Shown here: piece after piece, positions 27,730-36,657 of the stretch
Layout of the letters: each line of letters begins with the position of its first letter
Position numbering within the stretch: the stretch's first letter is position 1
Assembly: GCF_000426725.1 (NCBI RefSeq)
Contig: NZ_KE384560.1
Location: 828,960-892,959 of the forward strand
Reading direction: 5' to 3'
DNA length: 64,000 bases
Source of the DNA: Sporocytophaga myxococcoides DSM 11118
GTDB taxonomy: Bacteria; Bacteroidota; Bacteroidia; Cytophagales; Cytophagaceae
Program-made: the position numbers and the translations under genes
The notes under the pieces: generated by a model
What the model was told of the DNA's origin: nothing
The model's database searches: none
What the model saw: only the letters and a program-made list of their open reading frames with translations

Positions 27730-28410
27730 TTATAGATTATTTAGTTCAAAATATAAATTCTTTCTAGCCAGGACTTCAAATTGATTCCTCATTTCCTCTG
27801 TTTTGTATATGTATTCTGACTGAAGAAATTTCTGGAGAACCTTCTTTCTTCCTGGATTATATAAAAGACTTGGATATTGGGCATATTCTTTTCTGACAGC
27901 TTTTGCATAAGATTTATAAGTTTCTTCGCTTGATCCAAGTATAGCAAGGTCTGCATCTAACAAAAGGTTGGTGTCAAAGTCTCCTGACTCCGAATTCATA
28001 TGTGCTTTCGTAGCTATAATCATACTCTTAACTTTAATAATCAGCTCAACAGCAGCATTCAACTGTGTCAAGATTTCAGATGATCTTTGTGCGCTTTGTT
28101 CTTCATTGTCTTTTTTAGATGAGTTATAAACCATATCATGGAACCATATAGAGAAATAAACAGCGTCAGGATCGTGTAATAAGTATTTAAAGGGTGCTAT
28201 TGCTTCAAACATATAGTCTAAATGAAACAGATTGTGATAATGTCTTTTGGGTGCACAATAAGCTTTGATAAGTTCATCCCAGAAAAATTCGACAACCTCA
28301 GTTTCAGGGTTATATTTCGAGGCTAACTCATACCACTGAGATTTAAGTTTGTTGAATTTTTCTGATTCTGATAATTGGTTGTTTTTCAGTGTTTTTTGTT
28401 TCGGGTTCAT
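27730..28410 (-). CDS. HD-superfamily predicted metal-dependent phosphohydrolase
   Basis: A 226-residue protein with an HD-type metal site: H59-x3-H63, H91-D92 (I-W-F-H-D) and a later D-A-D-L-A-I-L-G segment. It fits the small COG4339-like group annotated as predicted metal-dependent HD phosphohydrolases; substrates are unknown. It is the first gene of a two-gene operon with the CoaD-CoaE fusion, so a role with a nucleotide or a CoA precursor is possible but only inferred from the neighbour. Confidence 0.8.
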   Translation of the reverse strand: MNPKQKTLKNNQLSESEKFNKLKSQWYELASKYNPETEVVEFFWDELIKAYCAPKRHYHNLFHLDYMFEAIAPFKYLLHDPDAVYFSIWFHDMVYNSSKKDNEEQSAQRSSEILTQLNAAVELIIKVKSMIIATKAHMNSESGDFDTNLLLDADLAILGSSEETYKSYAKAVRKEYAQYPSLLYNPGRKKVLQKFLQSEYIYKTEEMRNQFEVLARKNLYFELNNL

Positions 28411-28488
28411 ATTAGTCGTGCCTTAATATGAAACAAAGGTACAGTAGGAAAAATCGCCTGGCATTGATGTATGGTAAGATTTTTCGTA

Positions 28489-28510
28489 GAGACGCCATGC
28501 CTGGCGTCTC
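28489..28510. repeat. GAGACGCC palindromic repeat, copy 1
   Basis: Perfect 9-bp inverted repeat GAGACGCCA / TGGCGTCTC with a 4-nt loop. A second, imperfect copy is at 28596-28620. Palindromes ending GAGACG/CGTCTC are scattered in many Bacteroidota genomes. Confidence 0.75.
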
Positions 28511-28595
28511 TCTATCCACGAGGGAAGGTTTTTAATATATCAGAAGAACAATGAACTAGTGCTACATTCTATTCTCGTTCATTAGCATAATTTTT

Positions 28596-28620
28596 GAGAC
28601 GCCAGTCATGACGTCTCTAC
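28596..28620. repeat. GAGACGCC palindromic repeat, copy 2
   Basis: GAGACGCCA / TGACGTCTC with one mismatch, 4-nt loop and a trailing TAC. Related to the copy at 28489-28510. Confidence 0.65.
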
Positions 28621-28662
28621 TTATTAGACAGGAGTGAATTTAGTTTCCATCTAATGCTGGTT

Positions 28663-28704
28663 CAAGCGTCAGCTTGGACCCAAAATACCTCAAGCATCCG
28701 CTTG
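28663..28704. repeat. Two CAAGC-N4-GCTTG palindromes
   Basis: CAAGC-GTCA-GCTTG (28663-28676) and CAAGC-ATCC-GCTTG (28691-28704), 14 nt apart. A paired palindrome element, with no coding content. Confidence 0.6.
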
Positions 28705-28774
28705 AAAAGAACACATTTTATAAATCACTAGGTTGATAGTTATTTCCTTCTATAGAAAGGTTTAGGGTGGGCTT

Positions 28775-29353
28775 TTATATCGTATTCTTTCTTATTCTAC
28801 TTAGCGATTCTGGAGTAATCCCAAGATAAGATGCTATATAATGATGGGGGACATGATTCACCAGTTGTGGATATATCTTTAGAAGGATATTATATCTTTC
28901 AGTCGCAGACTGATGTTGCAGAGAGTAGATGCGCTCCATTGCCAATATATAATTATATTCTGCCATGAGTCTCCCTAGTTTTTGCAGGTCAAAACTTTTA
29001 TCGTATAAATGCTGAAGTTTATCATAATGTATCAGACCTATTTCAGAATCTTTCAGAGCATGAATACTTTCAAGTGAAGGTTGTCTGGTGAAGAAGCTGG
29101 TAAAAGCTGATACTAAAGGGTTACGATTGCCAAAATTGAAAAAGGAGGTAAATTCCTTATCACCTTCAACATAAAATACTCTTAATATTCCTGTGTTAAG
29201 AAAACCTATATGATTGCAAATCTGACCTTCGTGAATAAAGTATTCTCCCTTCTTTAAATATTTGATTTCAAATGATTCCAGAAATTCATCCCAGTCTTTA
29301 TCCTTGAGGGTTGAAAATTTATTAATTGTAGCTTTAAGGTTAACTTCGAACAT
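28775..29353 (-). CDS. Crp/Fnr-family transcriptional regulator
   Basis: A 192-residue protein with an N-terminal cyclic-nucleotide-binding-like beta roll (~20-120; K-K-G-E-Y-F-I-H-E-G near residue 35) and a short C-terminal helix-turn-helix (~165-190; I-A-S-Y-L-G-I-T-P-E-S-L-S-R). The DNA-binding part is short, as in many Bacteroidota Crp/Fnr proteins. There is no FNR-type cysteine set. It is divergent from the LytS-like kinase gene, with an inverted repeat in the shared upstream region that could be its operator. Confidence 0.85.
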   Translation of the reverse strand: MFEVNLKATINKFSTLKDKDWDEFLESFEIKYLKKGEYFIHEGQICNHIGFLNTGILRVFYVEGDKEFTSFFNFGNRNPLVSAFTSFFTRQPSLESIHALKDSEIGLIHYDKLQHLYDKSFDLQKLGRLMAEYNYILAMERIYSLQHQSATERYNILLKIYPQLVNHVPHHYIASYLGITPESLSRIRKNTI

Positions 29354-29400
29354 TATAAATCAGATATTTAAAGTATTAGATAATAGTGACTAAAATATTT

Positions 29401-29441
29401 AAATTTCCTTAAAGTTTATCAATGGTTGTCAAAGGAAATTT
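29401..29441. promoter_or_regulatory. Inverted repeat in the crp-like / lytS-like divergent region
   Basis: Perfect 10-bp arms AAATTTCCTT (29401-29410) and AAGGAAATTT (29432-29441) around a 21-nt spacer, 48 nt upstream of the Crp/Fnr start and 54 nt upstream of the kinase start. Could be an operator; no factor is assigned. Confidence 0.35.
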
Positions 29442-29494
29442 TATCAGGAATTTAAATAAGAGCATTTATTTTTTTAATTTATGCCTTGATTATT

Positions 29495-32400
29495 ATGAAG
29501 GCAACTTATCCCATTTTAATTCTCATTCTCCTACTTCTCTTCTCGGGTAATGCTGTCTTTTCCCAGCAGTATAACTTTCAAAATTTTTCTGTTGAAGATG
29601 GGCTGGCGCAATCTCAGGTTTATTCAATTTGTGAAGATAACAATGGCAATATCTGGTTTGGCACAAGAGGTGGTGGATTAAGCCGTTTCGATGGTATTAA
29701 CTTTAGCAATATTACTGTCCAGGATGGATTGTCCAACAATTATGTGAGAACAATCTTAAAAGATAATTTAGGCAATCTGTGGATTGGCACTGATAATGGA
29801 TTGTCAAAATATGATGGCTTTAAATTTATTAATTACACTGAAAAACAAGGCTTGTACAATACCACTGTCAATGCACTGATTAAGGATCGTAAAGGGACCG
29901 TTTGGATTGGTACTGCTGATGGTTTGTTTCATTTTGAAAAAGATACTATTGTACGGTTTGGAAGAAAACTGAATGCTCCCAGATCTAAAATCAATTGCCT
30001 GTTTGAAGATAAAAGTGGCACAATCTGGGCCGGAACTGATTTTGGAATCTTTAAATTTTTAGAAAATCATGGTAAATATGAGATGCAACAGATCTCAATA
30101 TTGGATGGGCTTGCAGGAAACCAGATAACAAGTATAAAACAAGATTCTCTTAGCAGGATATGGGTATGTACTTATAGCGGGGGAGTATCAGTTATTTCTA
30201 ATGGAAACATAAAGAACTTTTCAAAAGCTCAGGGATTGCCAGGAAATACAATATATGATTGTCTGGCAGCAGACAGTAATACGGTTTGGCTTTGTACATC
30301 CAATGGGATTGCAAGGCTAGCGGAAGAATCAGGGCAAATATCTGCTAAGAATATTACAGAGGCAGAAGGCCTTGCCAATAATGTTGTCATGTCAATGTAT
30401 AAAGATTCTTTTGGAAATATATGGTTTGGAACATCAGGCGGAGGAATAAGCAAGCTGGGCTCAGAGCGATTTATCCATTATAAAGCAATTAAAGGAATTT
30501 TTGGAAACTGGGTATACAGCATTTATGAAGACCGGCAAGGGTGTATGTGGTTCGGAACTTCTGAAGGGGGAGTTACTAAGTATGATGGAAGAATTTTTAA
30601 GAGATTTTCGGAGCGAAATGACTTTACAGCATCAAAAGTTAAATATATATGTGAAGATAATAAGGGAAACCTGTGGATGGGCACAATAGCAGATGGTGTA
30701 TATCTTTTTAATGGAAAATCATTCAGAGGCTTTAATAGGAAAAGTGGACTTGGTAGTAACTTTATTAACTATATTCTTTGCGATACAAGTGGTTTGATCT
30801 GGCTGGCCACTGCAGGCGGAGGTATTGATTGTTTGATTCCATATAGAAATACATTTAAGGTAAAACATATAACTAAGAAAGATGGATTATCAGGAGACAG
30901 GTATAATACACTTATAAAAGACAACTCAGGAACCATATGGGCTGGGAGTACTGATAACGGTCTCTCAAAGATAGAATTGAACGGAAACCTTGAGTTTGAA
31001 ATTACAAACTATGAAGTTACAGATGGGATAAGAAGTAACTCTATTCGATGTTCCGCAAGAGATTCAACTGGTAACCTTTATTTTGGAACTGCAGATGCAG
31101 GGATTGTTAAATATCAAAAAGGGAAGTTCTCATTTATAAATATTTCACATGGATTAACATCCAACAATATTTATTCTTTGATTTTTGATAATGAAGGAAG
31201 TCTGTGGGCTGGCAGCGAGAAAGGAATAGACAGGATTGTTCTTGATGAGCATTCAGCAGTTAAAGGTGTAAGGCATTTTGGCAAAGCGGAAGGGTTTGTT
31301 GGAATAGAAACCATTCAGAATGCGGTTTGCAAGGATCATGAAGGTAATATATGGTTTGGCAGTATAAAGTCTGCAACAGTATTTAATAATTCAAAAGAGC
31401 TTCCTGTAAAGCGGCCGTTAGTGCATATAACAGGAATGAATTTATTTTATAATGAGATAGAGAATACGCCTTTTGTAAAGAAACTTTTAAAATGGTATCC
31501 TGTTCCTGAAGATCTTGTCCTGCCTTATGACCAGAACCATCTCACTTTTGAGTTTATCGGAATTGAACAGGTAAATCCTGAAGCTGTTCAGTATAAATGG
31601 AAACTAAGCGGCTTTGATCATGATTGGTCTCCTGCTTCACAGAAGAGAGAAGCTGTTTATTCTAATTTGCCTGCAGGAGATTATATATTTGAAGTAGTTG
31701 CTGCCAATGAACTAGGGCATTGGTCTGGAGTGCCGGCTAAGTTCCATTTTGTTATTAATCCTCCATTCTGGAAGACCTGGTGGTTTACACTTATTATTCT
31801 TATTGCTTTAACAATAGTATTGTGGTTGGCAACTCGGTATGCGCTAAGTCGCTTACATGAACAGAATGAAAGAGAGAGATTAAAACTTGAAACCGACAGA
31901 AACCTGCTGGAACTTGAGCAAAAAGCTTTGCGTCTGCAAATGAATCCTCACTTTTTATTTAATTGTCTGAATTCTATAAAAGGCCTTATTGCAGAAGGTA
32001 AAAACAATGAAGCAAAGATCTATCTATCTAAGTTTTCCAAGCTTATGAGAACCATGCTGGATAATTCAATGGATTCGATCGTAAGTTTGGAAAATGAAAT
32101 AGCTTCATTACAAAATTATGTTGAGCTCGAAAAGCTTAGCAGGGAAGATAGATTTGAGTTTAAAGTTGAAGTAGAAGATTTGATAGATAAAGAGTTTACA
32201 GGATTACCACCAATGTTAATACAACCATTTGTGGAAAATGCTATTATCCATGGTCTATCGGTAAAGTTAACAAAGGGACTGGTGGTTGTTTTATTTAACA
32301 TGGAGGGGGAGTATTTGAAATGTTCGATCGAAGATAATGGGGTAGGAAGAGAAAAGGCAAAGATGCTGGAAGATGAATCAATCACGAAGCACAAATCTGC

Positions 32401-32551
32401 AGCTATTTCCGTAACTCAGGAGCGCTTAAATATTTTGAATAGGAACTTGAATCAGAAAGAAACTAAAATTCTGATTACTGATCTTAAAGATCAGAATGAC
32501 CAGCCTTCAGGCACCAGAGTAGAATTATTTATTCCATTCCAGCAATTATGA
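29495..32551 (+). CDS. LytS-type sensor histidine kinase with propeller sensor domain
   Basis: A 1018-residue protein from the ATG at 29495 (an in-frame TTG lies three codons upstream). After a signal peptide, residues ~25-640 are tandem two-component-regulator propeller repeats (recurrent N-I-W-F-G-T), then a Y_Y_Y domain (~670-755), one membrane helix (~762-784), a coiled coil and a LytS-type histidine kinase with N-P-H819-F-L-F-N and a GHKL ATPase region. The sensor is periplasmic; in Bacteroidota such proteins often sense glycans or other polymers. It overlaps the LytTR response regulator by 4 nt, so the two form a cognate pair. Confidence 0.93.
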   Translation: MKATYPILILILLLLFSGNAVFSQQYNFQNFSVEDGLAQSQVYSICEDNNGNIWFGTRGGGLSRFDGINFSNITVQDGLSNNYVRTILKDNLGNLWIGTDNGLSKYDGFKFINYTEKQGLYNTTVNALIKDRKGTVWIGTADGLFHFEKDTIVRFGRKLNAPRSKINCLFEDKSGTIWAGTDFGIFKFLENHGKYEMQQISILDGLAGNQITSIKQDSLSRIWVCTYSGGVSVISNGNIKNFSKAQGLPGNTIYDCLAADSNTVWLCTSNGIARLAEESGQISAKNITEAEGLANNVVMSMYKDSFGNIWFGTSGGGISKLGSERFIHYKAIKGIFGNWVYSIYEDRQGCMWFGTSEGGVTKYDGRIFKRFSERNDFTASKVKYICEDNKGNLWMGTIADGVYLFNGKSFRGFNRKSGLGSNFINYILCDTSGLIWLATAGGGIDCLIPYRNTFKVKHITKKDGLSGDRYNTLIKDNSGTIWAGSTDNGLSKIELNGNLEFEITNYEVTDGIRSNSIRCSARDSTGNLYFGTADAGIVKYQKGKFSFINISHGLTSNNIYSLIFDNEGSLWAGSEKGIDRIVLDEHSAVKGVRHFGKAEGFVGIETIQNAVCKDHEGNIWFGSIKSATVFNNSKELPVKRPLVHITGMNLFYNEIENTPFVKKLLKWYPVPEDLVLPYDQNHLTFEFIGIEQVNPEAVQYKWKLSGFDHDWSPASQKREAVYSNLPAGDYIFEVVAANELGHWSGVPAKFHFVINPPFWKTWWFTLIILIALTIVLWLATRYALSRLHEQNERERLKLETDRNLLELEQKALRLQMNPHFLFNCLNSIKGLIAEGKNNEAKIYLSKFSKLMRTMLDNSMDSIVSLENEIASLQNYVELEKLSREDRFEFKVEVEDLIDKEFTGLPPMLIQPFVENAIIHGLSVKLTKGLVVVLFNMEGEYLKCSIEDNGVGREKAKMLEDESITKHKSAAISVTQERLNILNRNLNQKETKILITDLKDQNDQPSGTRVELFIPFQQL

Positions 32552-33303
32552 TAAAGGCTTTAATTATTGATGATGTAGAGAAAGCCAGAGTGGCTTTAAG
32601 AAGTGATATTAAATCATACTGCCCTGAAGTTGATGTAATAGGAGAGGCAGACGGTGTCGAAATCGGCATGAGGTTGATTAAAGCAGTATCTCCTGATGTT
32701 GTTTTTCTGGATATAAAAATGTCAGATGGCAGTGGTTTTGACCTGATAGACAAACTGAAGAAAGAGAATATCATTAATTTTCAAGTCATATTTACGACAG
32801 CATATAACGAATTTGCAATCAAAGCTTTTAAGTTCAGCGCTATAGATTACCTTCTTAAACCTGTGGATCCGGACGATCTTATGCAGGCTGTAAAGAAAAT
32901 TAGAAAAAGCGAATCTAAAGATCAGCTCTCTGAAAATCTTAATTTGCTTCTTGAGAATATAAAAGGCATGCAGACTGTCGGTAAAAGGATTGCTTTGAAT
33001 AGTATTGACAAAGTTCAGTTGGTTAATGTTTCAGATATTATTCAGTGTGAATCACAAAAAAACTATACAATATTTTATTTGCAGAATCATAAACAAATCC
33101 TTGTAACGAAGACTCTAAAAGAGTTTGAAGAAATGCTTGAAAGCGATGGCTTTCTACGTGTTCATCATTCGCATTTAATCAATCTAAAACATTTAAAGGA
33201 GTATATAAAAGCTGACGGAGGCTATGCTGTCATGTCTGATAGTTCACAAGTTCCTGTTTCTGTAAGAAAAAGAGAGCAGTTACTCCGAATTTTAGGGGTA
33301 TAG
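32548..33303 (+). CDS. LytTR-family response regulator
   Basis: A 251-residue protein with a CheY-like receiver (~1-120; acidic pocket D8-D9, phosphoacceptor D55 in F-L-D-I-K-M, a Lys in L-L-K-P) and a C-terminal LytTR DNA-binding domain (~145-250; F-L-R-V-H-H-S-H-L-I-N). It takes phosphate from the preceding LytS-like kinase, with which it overlaps by 4 nt. Targets are not known; the lipoprotein gene directly downstream is one candidate. Confidence 0.94.
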   Translation: MIKALIIDDVEKARVALRSDIKSYCPEVDVIGEADGVEIGMRLIKAVSPDVVFLDIKMSDGSGFDLIDKLKKENIINFQVIFTTAYNEFAIKAFKFSAIDYLLKPVDPDDLMQAVKKIRKSESKDQLSENLNLLLENIKGMQTVGKRIALNSIDKVQLVNVSDIIQCESQKNYTIFYLQNHKQILVTKTLKEFEEMLESDGFLRVHHSHLINLKHLKEYIKADGGYAVMSDSSQVPVSVRKREQLLRILGV

Positions 33304-33434
33304 ACCCTAAAGGCAGGCGGCTTATGGGGGAAAGTAAAAGATAAAATAGATTCTATTTTTATTGTAACAAAATTGGATATTGAGCGACTATATATAAATA
33401 ATGTTTTCTTTACTTTTTTTCGAAAAAAAATAAT

Positions 33435-34145
33435 ATGAAAAAAAATACTTTTTTATCAACCGTTTCATTAATAATGTTTTTGATTGGTGGTTTTATTTCT
33501 TGTAAACATTCTAAAGATCCGATGCCCGAAAATGATCCTGGCGTCGAAAAAAGATTTCTGACAATAAGGCAAGATGCTTCAAACGATGGTGATGCCTATA
33601 TATATAAGGCAATTCCCGACATAAGTGCTTTTCAGTCACTATACAATATTCAGGCAAACTGGACCCGCTTTGGAGAACCAACTCTATATCGTTCTCTCTT
33701 AAAATTTGACCTTTCCTCAATTAAGAATAATGAAGAAATTAAATCAGCCAAACTAATCATAACAACCAGACCACAGCAAGCTGAGGATGAGGTTTCTCCT
33801 GATATTACAAAATCTGTAAATAACAATTTTCAACTATGTCTTATTAAAAATTCATGGGACATCAGAACTGTATCATGGAACAACCAGCCTGTATTTTCGG
33901 TATTACCAGATGAATCACAAGTTTTTTTAATACCCCAGGCAATTACGTCAATAATGGAATTCGATGTAACTGATTTACTAAAGCAAACAGCTGGTAAAAA
34001 GAAAAAGTTTGATAATAATGGCTTACTGATGAAAATGGCAGTGGAGGCAGAAGCACCGCCATACGAAGCTTTTGTATTTTATTCTATGAATGCAGAACAT
34101 TCAAAACGCCCATATTTAAAGCTTGAACTAGAAACGGTAAAATAA
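33435..34145 (+). CDS. DNRLRE-domain lipoprotein
   Basis: A 236-residue protein with a lipoprotein signal peptide (F-I-S-C, cysteine at ~24) and a DNRLRE-type domain over most of the rest: N-terminal motif with D-A-S-N-D-G-D-A-Y-I-Y and the later R-S-L-L-K-F-D-L-S. This jelly-roll-like domain is found on surface and carbohydrate-related proteins. It lies just downstream of the LytTR pair and ends at a strong terminator, so it may be a target. Function unknown. Confidence 0.78.
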   Translation: MKKNTFLSTVSLIMFLIGGFISCKHSKDPMPENDPGVEKRFLTIRQDASNDGDAYIYKAIPDISAFQSLYNIQANWTRFGEPTLYRSLLKFDLSSIKNNEEIKSAKLIITTRPQQAEDEVSPDITKSVNNNFQLCLIKNSWDIRTVSWNNQPVFSVLPDESQVFLIPQAITSIMEFDVTDLLKQTAGKKKKFDNNGLLMKMAVEAEAPPYEAFVFYSMNAEHSKRPYLKLELETVK

Positions 34146-34221
34146 CAAGAAATTAACCTTCAACTTTTATTTTTAAACTTTTAACTTTAAAAATACACTT
34201 AATCATTTTTTCCATACAGTT

Positions 34222-34251
34222 AATAACCGGACTATTCCGGTTATTTTTTTG
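34222..34251 (+). terminator. Terminator after the DNRLRE lipoprotein gene
   Basis: 10-bp stem AATAACCGGA (34222-34231) with TCCGGTTATT (34236-34245), CTAT loop, T run. Confidence 0.9.
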
Positions 34252-34308
34252 CCCCTGATTTATAGAAGCCATTTGTATAGTTTTAGGTTTTACTTAAAAG
34301 ATAAACAT

Positions 34309-35259
34309 ATGAGTAAAACTATTAACTTCTGGTTTGCAATTATATTTTGTTTCTGCTTCAATAACGGATATTCCTGTATTAATGAATATGAAGAGGATTA
34401 TACAACACTGAATGGTTCTTATAAGCATATTACCAAAGAATCAGAAGGGTCCGATGGTTATTACTTTTATAATGAAACAGATAAGTTTGCTTTATATGAT
34501 CGGATACGTGCATTAAAAGAAAGAAAAGATTTTAAAGGCAAATCAGATTACGCTGTTGTATTAATGAGGCTGGGCGAGCACAAAGAAGCCCTGAATGTTT
34601 TGGAGTCCTTGATTAAAGATCATCCAAATGAATATAACGTTGTTGTAAACTTGGGAACAGCTTATGAACTGAATAATAAACCGGAACTCGCTCTCAAATA
34701 TATAAGCAAAGCCGTCAAGCTAAATCCGCTTTCTCACAATGAATCTGAATGGATCCATGAGGAAATACTTAAGGCAAAGATAGCTTTGAAAACAAATCCG
34801 GATTATTTGATGCAAAATAGCATTCTTAATCTTCAGATACCACATGACATTAAAGCATATTATAAATCATTGGATGAAAAAAAGAAACTACAGTTATTTG
34901 AAGTAAAGAATCAATTGTTATGGCAGTTGAAGGAGAGGATTTCTTTAGTTGCTCCTCCTGATCCAATTGTAGCTGACCTCCTTTTTGATTTCGCCAACCT
35001 TATAGCTATAACAGAATCTATAGAGATTGCTATTCCCCTTTACAATCAATCATTACGATATCTTCCCGATAACTTTAATGAAATCCTTGAAAGACGTGAT
35101 TCATTAATCCGCATGACCTATTGGACCGGTCTACGAAGATATGCTTACCTATTGTCTGTGATCTCATTTCTGGCTATGGTTTTATTCTTTTTCATTAAAA
35201 GAAATAAGAAGCTGAAAGCTAAGAAGGAGTTGACAATGCAAGCTATAGAAACGTTATGA
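34309..35259 (+). CDS. TPR-repeat membrane protein
   Basis: A 316-residue protein from the ATG at 34309; an in-frame TTG at 34249 would add 20 poor residues. It has an N-terminal signal peptide (end near G-Y-S-C, cysteine possibly lipidated), two or three TPR-like helical pairs (~70-155; L-G-E-H-K-E-A-L-N-V-L and L-A-L-K-Y-I-S-K-A-V), and one C-terminal membrane helix (~282-302) with a basic tail. It opens a tight operon with VanW-like and L,D-transpeptidase genes, overlapping the next gene by 4 nt, so a scaffold role in the envelope is likely. Confidence 0.7.
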   Translation: MSKTINFWFAIIFCFCFNNGYSCINEYEEDYTTLNGSYKHITKESEGSDGYYFYNETDKFALYDRIRALKERKDFKGKSDYAVVLMRLGEHKEALNVLESLIKDHPNEYNVVVNLGTAYELNNKPELALKYISKAVKLNPLSHNESEWIHEEILKAKIALKTNPDYLMQNSILNLQIPHDIKAYYKSLDEKKKLQLFEVKNQLLWQLKERISLVAPPDPIVADLLFDFANLIAITESIEIAIPLYNQSLRYLPDNFNEILERRDSLIRMTYWTGLRRYAYLLSVISFLAMVLFFFIKRNKKLKAKKELTMQAIETL

Positions 35260-36080
35260 AGAGAAAGCTCTTATGTGAAATTCATCCTTTTTTGTATTAC
35301 TTATCAGTAAGGGAAAAACGATTAAGAAGATATATAGACTGGCATTTTGGTAAAAGAGAATATGCTGGGATATTATCTCATTATAATCTTCCATACCGTG
35401 TGAAAAAGCATCAGTCTGTACTTATCAGGAAATTGGGTGATTCTGAAATGGTATTGCAATATAATAAAGTCGAAAACATTAGAATTGCAATTAGGAATAT
35501 CAATGGAGTTGTAATAAGACCTGGAGAGACATTTTCATTTTGCAGGCTTGTAGGTAATCCTACATCAAAGAGAGGTTTTCTTAAGGGAATGGAGCTTTCA
35601 AGAGGGGAGGCCAGGGCAGGAGTTGGTGGAGGGATTTGTCAAATAGCTAATTTGATTCACTGGCTTGTGTTGCATAGTCCACTTACTATTACTGAAAGAC
35701 ATCATCATAGTTTCGATCCTTTTCCTGATGATGGGCGTGTTTTGCCTTTCGGAAGCGGAGCCTCCGTGTTTTACAACTATATCGATTATCAGTTTGAGAA
35801 TAGAACATCGCATACTTTTCAGTTAAAATTGTGGCTTTCTGAAAAGCTTCTTGAGGGTGAACTAAGAATAGATGAAGAACTTCCTTTTGCCTATCACATT
35901 TATGAACGAAATCATGAGTTCTTAAAGAAGGATAAAAAATATTATAGAAAGAATGAAATATGGAGAAAGAAAATCGATAAGCATAGAGGCGGCGTACTTT
36001 TGCATGATGAACAGTTATATCAAAATTTTGCCGAAGTAAAATACATACCTGAAATATTTAAATCTGAAAGTAGCTTATGA
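35256..36080 (+). CDS. VanW-family protein
   Basis: A 274-residue protein with a VanW domain over ~50-215: N-I-R-I-A-I-R-N-I-N-G-V, P-G-E-T-F-S-F, and G-V-G-G-G-I-C-Q-I-A-N, all family hallmarks. VanW proteins are linked to glycopeptide resistance clusters and cell-wall metabolism, but their biochemical job is not established. There is no signal peptide. The gene overlaps both neighbours by 4 nt, between a TPR membrane protein and an L,D-transpeptidase. Confidence 0.9.
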   Translation: MKRKLLCEIHPFLYYLSVREKRLRRYIDWHFGKREYAGILSHYNLPYRVKKHQSVLIRKLGDSEMVLQYNKVENIRIAIRNINGVVIRPGETFSFCRLVGNPTSKRGFLKGMELSRGEARAGVGGGICQIANLIHWLVLHSPLTITERHHHSFDPFPDDGRVLPFGSGASVFYNYIDYQFENRTSHTFQLKLWLSEKLLEGELRIDEELPFAYHIYERNHEFLKKDKKYYRKNEIWRKKIDKHRGGVLLHDEQLYQNFAEVKYIPEIFKSESSL

Positions 36081-36598
36081 AAATATTAATAATGCCTTTG
36101 ATCTTGGTCTCTACTATTCTTAGCTCCATGTTTTTTATTGTCAAAAATAAAGGTCAGGATAAAATCAAAAATATCAGGATTGATAAAGTTCTTGTGTTAA
36201 AGTCCAAACGAGAAATGTATTTGCTTAGCAATGGCAAAAAGATTAAAACTTATAAGATAGCCTTGGGAGATAATCCTATTGGTCATAAAGTGCAGGAAGG
36301 AGATGAGAGAACTCCGGAAGGAAATTATGTACTTGACTGGAGAAATAATAAAAGCTCCTGTTATAGATCCATTCACATCTCTTATCCCAATGCAGTTGAT
36401 GTAAAAAATGCAAAGAAGTTAAAAGTATCTCCAGGGGGAAGCATCATGATACATGGACTGCATCCTTCCATTAATTGGATGGGAAGCTTTCATACAAAGC
36501 AAGACTGGACAGACGGTTGTATTGCAGTATCTAATGATGAGATGGATGAAATATGGGATTTGATTAAATATGGAACACCAATAGAAATAAGAAAGTAA
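36077..36598 (+). CDS. L,D-transpeptidase (YkuD family)
   Basis: A 173-residue protein with an N-terminal membrane anchor or signal (~1-22) and a YkuD catalytic domain (~35-173). The active site reads H-G-L-H ... T-D-G-C-I-A-V-S, with the essential cysteine in place; the usual S/T-x-G-C is D-G-C here. These enzymes make 3-3 peptidoglycan cross-links or attach proteins. Located last in the TPR-VanW operon and ended by a strong bidirectional terminator. Confidence 0.9.
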   Translation: MKILIMPLILVSTILSSMFFIVKNKGQDKIKNIRIDKVLVLKSKREMYLLSNGKKIKTYKIALGDNPIGHKVQEGDERTPEGNYVLDWRNNKSSCYRSIHISYPNAVDVKNAKKLKVSPGGSIMIHGLHPSINWMGSFHTKQDWTDGCIAVSNDEMDEIWDLIKYGTPIEIRK

Positions 36599-36622
36599 TA
36601 TTTTTTAGGGGATCTGTTGATT

Positions 36623-36657
36623 TAAGAGGTTCTATTTTTAGAACCTCTTATTTTTTT
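36623..36657. terminator. Bidirectional terminator between convergent L,D-transpeptidase and pbpC genes
   Basis: 12-bp perfect stem TAAGAGGTTCTA (36623-36634) with TAGAACCTCTTA (36639-36650), TTTT loop, then T run. The right arm includes the pbpC stop codon. Confidence 0.92.

Larger units (their letters stand above)
28411..28774. other. Gene-free region with four palindromic repeats
   Basis: 364 nt without an ORF of note. It holds two GAGACGCCA-type palindromes (28489-28510 and 28596-28620) and two CAAGC-N4-GCTTG palindromes (28663-28676 and 28691-28704). It lies downstream of the Crp/Fnr gene and upstream of the HD-domain gene. Confidence 0.75.
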
